Source: Micromonospora sp. DSM 45708
GTDB lineage: Bacteria > Actinomycetota > Actinomycetes > Mycobacteriales > Micromonosporaceae
NCBI RefSeq assembly: GCF_039566955.1
Contig: NZ_CP154796.1
Location: 6,572,001-6,636,000 of the forward strand
Length of the DNA: 64,000 nucleotides
Direction of reading: 5' to 3'
Part shown: piece after piece, positions 58,515 to 64,000 of the stretch
Position numbering within the stretch: the stretch's first letter is position 1
Layout: the number at the start of each line of letters is the position of its first letter
Made by a program: the position numbers and the translations under genes
The notes under the pieces: generated by a model
Database searches by the model: none
What the model was told of the DNA's origin: nothing
What the model saw: only the letters and a program-made list of their open reading frames with translations

Positions 58515-59726
58515 TCAGCCGAGCGTGGCCAGCTCGTTGATCACCACGTTGGAGAGCATCCGGCCGTCGAGCTGCACCTTGCGCAGGTACCACTTCTGCT
58601 GCGGGGTGCGCGGCTGGTTGAACTGCCAGGACCCGCGCGGGCTGTCGATCTGACCGATCTTGCCGAGCGCGAGGTTGACCTGCTGCGGGGACACGTTCCC
58701 GCCGACCAGCCGGATCGCCTTGTCCAGCACCAGCCCGGCGTCGTACGAGGCCATCGCGTACGTGGTCGGGGACGTGTTGAACGTCTTGCGGTACGCCGAG
58801 GCGAACACCCGGTTCGCGGTGTTGTTCAGGTCGGCCGAGTAGTTCAGCGCGGTCTCGATGCCGTACTTCTCGATCAGCGCCCGGTCCCGGCCCTTCTCGC
58901 CGTCGTCGAGCTGGTCGAGGACGGTGCCCTCGGTGAGGAACCCGGGCGCGTAGATCGGCCCCCGGTAGCCCTCGTCGTAGAGCTGCTTGACGAACTGCAC
59001 CGCCTGCGGGCCGGTGTAGTGGCAGAAGACCGCGTCCGGCCGGCGCCCCAGCGCCTTGCGGATCGGCCCGGCGTAGGCGCCCTTGCTGGGGTTGGCGTAG
59101 TCGGGCGTGTAGATCGGGTCCTCGGTGAGCCGGCGGCCCTGCTCGTAGCCGCGTCGCAGCCCGTCGACGACGTCCCGGCTGCCGGCGCCCTGGGTGCCGA
59201 AGATGGCGATCCGGCTCGACGCGTCCAGGTTCTGCCGCAGGTACTCGCCGAGCGCCACGCCCGGCTCGTCCAGCACGTACGAGGTACGCCAGATGTAGAC
59301 GACGCCCTGGAGCGTGGCGGGGGAGGCGTTGGAGCCGATCAGCGGCACCCGGGCCTCTTCCACGGCGTCCCGGATGCCGGTCATGACGGCCGGGCTGACC
59401 ACCCCGGTGAGCGCCAGCACGCCCTCCTTGAGCAGCCGGTCGACGGCGGCCTTGCCGGTCGCGACGCTGTCGCCCTCCTCGGCCGGCACCACGGTGACCG
59501 GGTGGCCGCCGAGCTGCTGGCCGTGCGTGGCGAGGAAGAGCTGGAAGCCGTTGGCGATCTCGTCACCGATGACCTTGTTCGGGCCACTGCCGGGCACGAT
59601 CAGACCGATCTTGACCGGGCTGCCGGGGGCGGCCTGGTCCGCGCTGTCGTCGCCGGAGCCGCAGCCGGCCGCGAGCCCGGTGGTGCCCAGTGCGGCCAGC
59701 AGTTGCAGGGCTCGCCTGCGGTTCAT
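58515..59726 (-). CDS. Branched-chain amino acid-type ABC substrate-binding lipoprotein (orphan)
   Basis: 403 residues. A lipoprotein signal (MNRRRALQLLAALG, lipobox LAAGC near residue 21) precedes a type 1 periplasmic-binding fold: VKIGLIVPGSGPNKVIGDEIANGFQL, GVVSPAVMTGIRDAVEEARVPLIGSNASP and PTTYAMASYDAGLVLDKAI. It belongs to the LivJ-type group for amino acids or amides. No permease or ATPase genes are nearby, so its partner is elsewhere or it acts as a sensor. ATG 59726 is chosen because the longer reading would displace the signal peptide. Confidence 0.9.
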   Translation of the reverse strand: MNRRRALQLLAALGTTGLAAGCGSGDDSADQAAPGSPVKIGLIVPGSGPNKVIGDEIANGFQLFLATHGQQLGGHPVTVVPAEEGDSVATGKAAVDRLLKEGVLALTGVVSPAVMTGIRDAVEEARVPLIGSNASPATLQGVVYIWRTSYVLDEPGVALGEYLRQNLDASSRIAIFGTQGAGSRDVVDGLRRGYEQGRRLTEDPIYTPDYANPSKGAYAGPIRKALGRRPDAVFCHYTGPQAVQFVKQLYDEGYRGPIYAPGFLTEGTVLDQLDDGEKGRDRALIEKYGIETALNYSADLNNTANRVFASAYRKTFNTSPTTYAMASYDAGLVLDKAIRLVGGNVSPQQVNLALGKIGQIDSPRGSWQFNQPRTPQQKWYLRKVQLDGRMLSNVVINELATLG

Positions 59727-59783
59727 CTGTGCCACCGACTTCCTTCCCGCCGGGGTGGCCAAGGTGCACACCCCTCCGGCGTT

Positions 59784-60611
59784 CTACCTGGTCGACGACG
59801 CTGCGTCAATGCCGGGTTGATCACCGTGCAGGGACCGCAACGCCGCCACCACCCGGGGCCAGGCGGCCGAGTCCGGCGCGATCAGCCCGAAATGCTCGCA
59901 TTCTGGCAGCTCAACGAGCGTGGCGGAGCCGCCGGCGGCCCGGTCCGCGGCCACCCAGGAGCGGCTCATCGACACCGGAACCTGCTGGTCGAGAACGCCG
60001 TGTATGACTACCGTGCGTGTTCGAATCGGTACCAATGCCGATGGATCGGTGGCGGCGTACCGGTCCGGCACGTCGGCCGGGCCGCCGCCGAGCAGCGCGG
60101 CCACCGCCCCGGCGTCCAGGTCCAGCCGGTACGCCTCGGCGAGGTCCGCGACCGGGGCCAGCGCCAGCACCCCGCCGGTGGTGTCCGGGGCGTGGGCCGC
60201 CACGTGGAGCGCCAGGTGGCCGCCGGCGGAGTGGCCGACCAGGATCGGCGGCACCGACGCCACCCGGCCGGGCAACGCGGCGGCGGCCAGCCCCGGCAGC
60301 GCGGCGACGCCGGCGAGCACGTCGGTGAGCGGATTCGGCCACCCACCGTCCGGATGGCCGGTCCGACGGTATTCGAGCTGGGCCACCGGATGGCCGAGCG
60401 CGGCCAGCGCCGCCGCCATCGGCCCGGTGTGGGTCCGGTCGTACTCCGCACGCCAGAAGCCGCCGTGCACCACGACCACCAGCGGGCGGGCGGGCCCCTC
60501 GCCGGCCGGGCCGCGCAGGTCGGCGCACTGGTCCGGGTGGTCGCCGTAGGCGACGGTGGCGTCGGGCGGCGGGGCCGGCCGGGTCAGCACGTCACGCGGG
60601 TCGCTGGGCAT
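59784..60611 (-). CDS. Alpha/beta hydrolase
   Basis: 275 residues. VVVVHGGFWRAEYD supplies the oxyanion hole, VGHSAGGHLAL the nucleophile elbow (Ser), GVLDQQVP the Asp and ECEHFGLI the His. The HGGFW form is typical of esterases related to kynurenine formamidase and BD-FAE-like enzymes; the substrate is unknown. TAGCGT lies six bases before the ATG, suggesting leaderless transcription. Confidence 0.9.
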   Translation of the reverse strand: MPSDPRDVLTRPAPPPDATVAYGDHPDQCADLRGPAGEGPARPLVVVVHGGFWRAEYDRTHTGPMAAALAALGHPVAQLEYRRTGHPDGGWPNPLTDVLAGVAALPGLAAAALPGRVASVPPILVGHSAGGHLALHVAAHAPDTTGGVLALAPVADLAEAYRLDLDAGAVAALLGGGPADVPDRYAATDPSALVPIRTRTVVIHGVLDQQVPVSMSRSWVAADRAAGGSATLVELPECEHFGLIAPDSAAWPRVVAALRSLHGDQPGIDAASSTR

Positions 60612-60676
60612 GCCCGGACGCTAGCGTGCCCGGTCCGGGCGCGTGCGCGTGGCCGGGGTGGGTAAAGATGGGTGCC

Positions 60677-61258
60677 ATGACCGAAGCACACTCCGGCGGA
60701 CACGACGACGAACAGGCCGACGACGGCATCCCCGGCACCGTGGTGGTGGTCGGCCCGGACGGTCGACCGGTCGGCACGGTGCAGACCGAGGAGGGCAAGG
60801 GCGAGGATCCGACCCGCCTGGTCGAACAGCCGGCCAAGGTGATGCGGATCGGCAGCATGATCAAGCAGCTGCTGGAGGAGGTGAAGGCCGCCCCGCTGGA
60901 CGACGCCAGCCGGCACCGGATGCGCGAGATCCACGAACGCTCGATCGTCGAGCTGAAGGAGGGGCTCGCCCCCGAGCTGCGCGAGGAGCTGGAGCGGATC
61001 TCGCTGCCGTTCACCGAGCAGCAGGCGCCCAGCGAGGGCGAGCTGCGCATCGCCCACGCCCAGCTCGTCGGCTGGCTGGAAGGGCTGTTCCACGGCATCC
61101 AGGCCGCACTGGTGGCCCAGCAGATGGCCGCCCGCGTCCAGCTGGAGCAGATGCGCTCCGGCCGGCAGGCGCTGCCCAGCGGCCCGGGCGGGATGGTCCC
61201 CGGCATGCCGGGCATGCCCGGCGGTGCCGAGGGCCACGCGCCCGGCCAGTACCTCTGA
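60677..61258 (+). CDS. bpa: Bacterial proteasome activator Bpa
   Basis: 193 residues. The central four-helix region (PAKVMRIGSMIKQLLEEVKAAPLD, ELKEGLAPELREELERISLPF, QLVGWLEGLFHGIQAAL) and the C-terminal GQYL, the tail that docks into the 20S proteasome ring, identify Bpa/PafE (Rv3780 family). It opens the proteasome gate independently of ATP. The ATG at 60677 gives the usual N-terminus; a second ATG lies nine bases earlier. Confidence 0.93.
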   Translation: MTEAHSGGHDDEQADDGIPGTVVVVGPDGRPVGTVQTEEGKGEDPTRLVEQPAKVMRIGSMIKQLLEEVKAAPLDDASRHRMREIHERSIVELKEGLAPELREELERISLPFTEQQAPSEGELRIAHAQLVGWLEGLFHGIQAALVAQQMAARVQLEQMRSGRQALPSGPGGMVPGMPGMPGGAEGHAPGQYL

Positions 61259-61265
61259 CCGACGC

Positions 61266-61294
61266 CGGCCGGGGCGCGTCACGCGCCCCGGCCG
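61266..61294. terminator. Convergent terminator hairpin after bpa
   Basis: Thirteen-base arms CGGCCGGGGCGCG (61266-61278) and CGCGCCCCGGCCG (61282-61294) around TCA, directly abutting the end of the convergent HAD gene. Confidence 0.8.
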
Positions 61295-61295
61295 C

Positions 61296-62108
61296 TCAGT
61301 CCACCCCGAAGACCTTCTCCAGGTACGCGGCGACGCCGTCCTCGGTGTTCGCCCCGGTCACCTCGTCCGCGATCTCCCGGACGGCCGGGTGGGCGTTCGC
61401 CACCGCCACCGCCCGACCGGCCCAGGTCAGCATCGGCACGTCGTTCGGCATGTCGCCGAACGCCAGCACGTCCCGCTCGACGATGCCCAGCCGGGCCGCG
61501 TACCAGGCCAGACCGGCCGCCTTGGTCACCCCGGCGGCGGACACCTCGATCAGCCCGCTGTACGACGAGTGGGTCGCCTCGGCCAGCCCTTCGAGCGCGC
61601 CGGCCACCACCCGGACGAACACGTCCGGGTCCTGCTCCCCGGCCCGGACCAGCAGCTTCACCGCCGGCGCGGCGAGCAGCTCCTCCGGCGACTCGATCGC
61701 GCGGATCGCGTCCGCGTCGGCGTCCCAGCGCAGCGGGTAGTGCGCCTCGTGCCGCATCTGCCGGCTGTCCACGATCTCCACCGCCAGGCTCACCCCGGGC
61801 ACCTCGGCCCGCAGCCGCCGGGCCACCTCGGCGAGCAGCTCCGGGGCGAGCGGGTCGGCGCGCAGCACCTCGTCGGCGGCCGGGTCGTACACCACCGCGC
61901 CGTTGGCGCAGATCGCCGGCAGCGGCGCGGCGAGCTGGTCGTACACGAGTTTGAGCCAGCGGATCGGACGGCCGGTGACCAGCACGACCGGCGTGCCCGC
62001 GGCGGCGATCCGGGCCAGCACCCGCGCGGTACGCGGGCTGAGCGTCCGGTCGTCCCGGAGCAGCGTGCCGTCGATGTCGCTCGCGACGAGGCGAGGTGGC
62101 TCTCCCAT
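61296..62108 (-). CDS. Cof-type HAD phosphatase
   Basis: 270 residues. Motif I SDIDGTLLRDD, motif II VLVTGRP, motif III Lys in TKAAGLAW and motif IV FGDMPNDVPML with a C2B cap define the Cof/YbdK sugar-phosphatase group. The ATG overlaps the stop of the upstream HAD gene by one base (TGATG), so the two are co-translated. Substrate unknown. Confidence 0.92.
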   Translation of the reverse strand: MGEPPRLVASDIDGTLLRDDRTLSPRTARVLARIAAAGTPVVLVTGRPIRWLKLVYDQLAAPLPAICANGAVVYDPAADEVLRADPLAPELLAEVARRLRAEVPGVSLAVEIVDSRQMRHEAHYPLRWDADADAIRAIESPEELLAAPAVKLLVRAGEQDPDVFVRVVAGALEGLAEATHSSYSGLIEVSAAGVTKAAGLAWYAARLGIVERDVLAFGDMPNDVPMLTWAGRAVAVANAHPAVREIADEVTGANTEDGVAAYLEKVFGVD

Positions 62109-62929
62109 CACCGGGAGAGTAGTCGGTCCAGGTAGACCGCGACGCCGTCGTCGTCGTTGCGCAGGGTGATCTCGTCGGCGGCGGCGCGCAGCTCCGGGTG
62201 GGCGTTCGCCACCGCCACCCGGGCCCAGCCCGCCCAGCCGAACATCGGCAGGTCGTTGGGCTGGTCGCCGAAGACCAGCACGTCCGCCGGGTCCACGCCG
62301 AGCCGCTCGGCGACCACGCTCAGCCCGGTGGCCTTGTCCACGCCGGGCGGGCAGATCTCGACGAAGCCGAGCCCGGCCTGGGTGAGCGTGGCCACCTCCG
62401 CCGGCACGATCCGGCGGGCCACCGCCAGCAGCTCGTCGACGTGGTGGTCCTCGGTCCGCGCGAACGCCTTGACCACGTCGCAGGAGAGGCATTCGGCCCG
62501 GCTGCGCGCCTCGAACCGGTCCGGGTAGGGCCAGCTCGGGTGGTAGTCGCCCCAGAGCGGCGCGTCGTGCTCGCCGGACGCCTCCACCATCACGGTGAGC
62601 GGGCCGACCGCGGCCTCCAGGTCGGCGAGCAGCCGGGCGAGCACCTCGCCCCGGAGCCGCTCGTCGCGCAGCACCAGCGGGCCGGCCGGGTCGCTCTGGT
62701 CGACCACCCACCCGCCGCCGGCCATCACCAGGAAGTCGGCGGCGCGGATGTCGTTGCGGCTCAGCTCGGCCAGCCGGGGTCCGCGCCCGGTGGCGCCGAC
62801 CACCGGAATGCCGGCGGCCCGCACCCGGTCCAGCACCCTGTGGGTGTACGCGGAGACGGTGTCGTCGCTGCGGACGAGCGTGCCGTCGAGGTCGGTGGCG
62901 ATCAGCTTGGGCAGGCCCGGGCGGGTCAT
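62108..62929 (-). CDS. Cof-type HAD phosphatase (paralogue of the next gene)
   Basis: 273 residues with ATDLDGTLVRSDD, VVGATGRG, the DKATGLSVV lysine and FGDQPNDLPMFGW. The same C2B-cap architecture as its neighbour points to a tandem duplication; sequence has since diverged, mainly in the cap, suggesting a different substrate. GGAGG precedes the ATG. Confidence 0.92.
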   Translation of the reverse strand: MTRPGLPKLIATDLDGTLVRSDDTVSAYTHRVLDRVRAAGIPVVGATGRGPRLAELSRNDIRAADFLVMAGGGWVVDQSDPAGPLVLRDERLRGEVLARLLADLEAAVGPLTVMVEASGEHDAPLWGDYHPSWPYPDRFEARSRAECLSCDVVKAFARTEDHHVDELLAVARRIVPAEVATLTQAGLGFVEICPPGVDKATGLSVVAERLGVDPADVLVFGDQPNDLPMFGWAGWARVAVANAHPELRAAADEITLRNDDDGVAVYLDRLLSR

Positions 62930-63098
62930 GGTTCCTCCTTCGCCCCGCCGCCGTCACGCCGGCCGACCCGGTCCACGTGTCGCGACCGTCGGACGGCGGG
63001 CAGCAACCGTATCTCGCGCGGTGGGGGCCGACCATGGCGTTCCGGCGAATCCGCCGCGAATCCACGGGGGCGATCCGGTGGCCGGTGGGCCGGACCGC

Positions 63099-63833
63099 TC
63101 AGCGGGAACGTTCGGGGCCGGCGAACGGCACGGTCGGCTCCACCGTGAGGTCGGCCGGCGCCGGCGGCGCCTCGTCGTCCCGTGCCCGGCGACGTCGGCG
63201 GAGCAGCCGGTCGTCCGGCGCCTCGTCGTCCGCTGCCGCCTCGACCTCCGCCCGGTCGGGGGCCCGGCCGACCAGGTGCAGCGTGACCGCCAGCAGCGCC
63301 ACCGCGAGGAACGCGGTCACCAGGCCGCGCCCGTGCTCGACCTGGATGTCCCGTTCCGCCGGGAAGAAGAGGATGCGCCGGGCGAGCGGCTGGAGCGAGG
63401 AAGCGGTCGCGACCAGCACGCCGAGCAGCGTCGTCGCGAGGCCCAGCCCGGCGATCCGGGCGTGCCGTCGCACCGCCGGGGCCCCGCGCAGCGCCAGCGC
63501 CACCGCGACCGACAGGCCGAGCAGACCCACGAGGTACGCCGCCCCGAAACCGCCGATCTCGGCGACCCCGCTGGGCAGCCGGAACGTGGTGTTCCCGTCC
63601 TCGCCCTCGTTGGGCACCGTGATCACCAGCCACTCGCCGATCAGCGAGGCGAGCGCGGCGACCGCGCCGAGCCCGGCGAGCACCGGCGGCAGGCGGTGGT
63701 CGCGGCCCAGACCGGCCAGCGACCGGCCCACCCGGCCGGAGGGGGCCGCCCCGGAGTCGGCGTCGCCCCACTCCACCACCGTGGTGCCGTCGGCGCGGTT
63801 GTCCTGCCTGGGAATGGGGAGATCCTGCGACAT
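63099..63833 (-). CDS. Four-helix membrane protein of unknown function
   Basis: 244 residues. A polar tail of about 45 residues, four membrane helices (PPVLAGLGAVAALASLIGEWLVI; FGAAYLVGLLGLSVAVALAL; IAGLGLATTLLGVLVATA; LVTAFLAVALLAVTLHLV) and a charged C-terminal tail rich in Arg, Asp and Pro. I recognise no family. It lies between the HAD pair and the OsmC-like gene, divergent from the latter. Confidence 0.7.
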   Translation of the reverse strand: MSQDLPIPRQDNRADGTTVVEWGDADSGAAPSGRVGRSLAGLGRDHRLPPVLAGLGAVAALASLIGEWLVITVPNEGEDGNTTFRLPSGVAEIGGFGAAYLVGLLGLSVAVALALRGAPAVRRHARIAGLGLATTLLGVLVATASSLQPLARRILFFPAERDIQVEHGRGLVTAFLAVALLAVTLHLVGRAPDRAEVEAAADDEAPDDRLLRRRRRARDDEAPPAPADLTVEPTVPFAGPERSR

Positions 63834-63959
63834 CGGCCACCCTTCTCCCGTACGCGGGCCTGCGTCGAATCATGGCACAACCGGCCCCCGGTCACCCGGA
63901 GCGCGAGGTGGGCAGGACAGGCGGTGCGGGACGGCCCGCTTTCGGTTAGCGTCGGGGTC

Positions 63960-64000
63960 ATGCCTATCCGTACCGCTTCCGCTCGTTGGCAGGGCAACCT
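63960..64000 (+). CDS. OsmC-like peroxidase (5' end only)
   Basis: Only 13 full codons are visible, MPIRTASARWQGN, which resemble the N-terminus of OsmC-family hydroperoxide reductases. TAGCGT lies seven bases before the ATG, supporting a leaderless start. The rest is beyond the window. Confidence 0.5.
   Translation, partial: MPIRTASARWQGN

Overview
The window is a very GC-rich (roughly 73%) actinobacterial chromosome segment. Gene content, the Streptomyces-like gene order, frequent GTG/TTG starts, many 4-base GTGA/ATGA gene overlaps and a proteasome activator all fit the Micromonosporaceae, most likely Micromonospora; this assignment is inference. It lies near the replication origin. In Streptomyces the order dnaA - parAB - trxBA - sigM - murJ - pcnA - ino1 - ponA - rpsF-ssb-rpsR-rplI - dnaB runs away from oriC, and positions 1-29329 keep that order, so oriC should lie to the left of position 1.

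Layout. 1-6654: a cell-envelope block with a membrane anti-sigma factor (cut by the left edge), sigM, a membrane pseudokinase and the lipid II flippase murJ on the minus strand, and pcnA (CCA-adding enzyme) divergent. 6837-13182: an accessory insert with a secreted subtilisin carrying six beta-trefoil-type repeats, an NfeD/flotillin pair, a second ECF sigma factor coupled to a membrane-anchored propeller-like protein, and ogt. 13512-20635: ino1 with its PadR-type regulator, a DUF5318 protein, the class A penicillin-binding protein and a GT87-type membrane glycosyltransferase. 20653-29329: a repeat-bearing membrane protein, nfo, then rpsF-ssb-rpsR-rplI behind a structured leader, a Pro-rich membrane protein and dnaB. 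29550-35299: a mycothiol-isomerase-like protein, a zinc-ribbon protein, a phosphoribosyltransferase, a GT87-like protein and a GGDEF-EAL protein.

35936-55813 is dominated by molybdenum-cofactor synthesis in three groups: moaC-mogA-moeA-moaE, moaA-moaD (with a fructosamine-kinase-like gene) and fdhD/mobA. Between them lie a second GT87 protein, DoxX, GNAT, an AAA+ ATPase preceded by an unusual CTAG-repeat array, an LppU-like protein, an EamA transporter, a prepilin peptidase, a metallophosphoesterase and a 1060-residue protein fusing an EndoQ/TIGR00375-type PHP nuclease to a complete UvrD-family helicase. 55893-64000 holds a YbjN-like protein, a divergent Lrp/ddaH pair, an orphan branched-chain-type binding lipoprotein, an alpha/beta hydrolase, the proteasome activator bpa, two tandem HAD phosphatases, a membrane protein and the first codons of an OsmC-like gene.

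Cooperating sets: the pseudokinase, MurJ, SigM and PBP serve envelope growth; the Moa/Mog/Moe/Mob/FdhD proteins make and install molybdenum cofactor; rpsF-ssb-rpsR-rplI is probably autoregulated by S6:S18. The best candidates for little-described biology are the EndoQ-UvrD fusion, the CTAG operator array before the AAA+ ATPase, and the ECF sigma factor paired with a propeller protein. I found no tRNA, rRNA, CRISPR array, insertion sequence or prophage.
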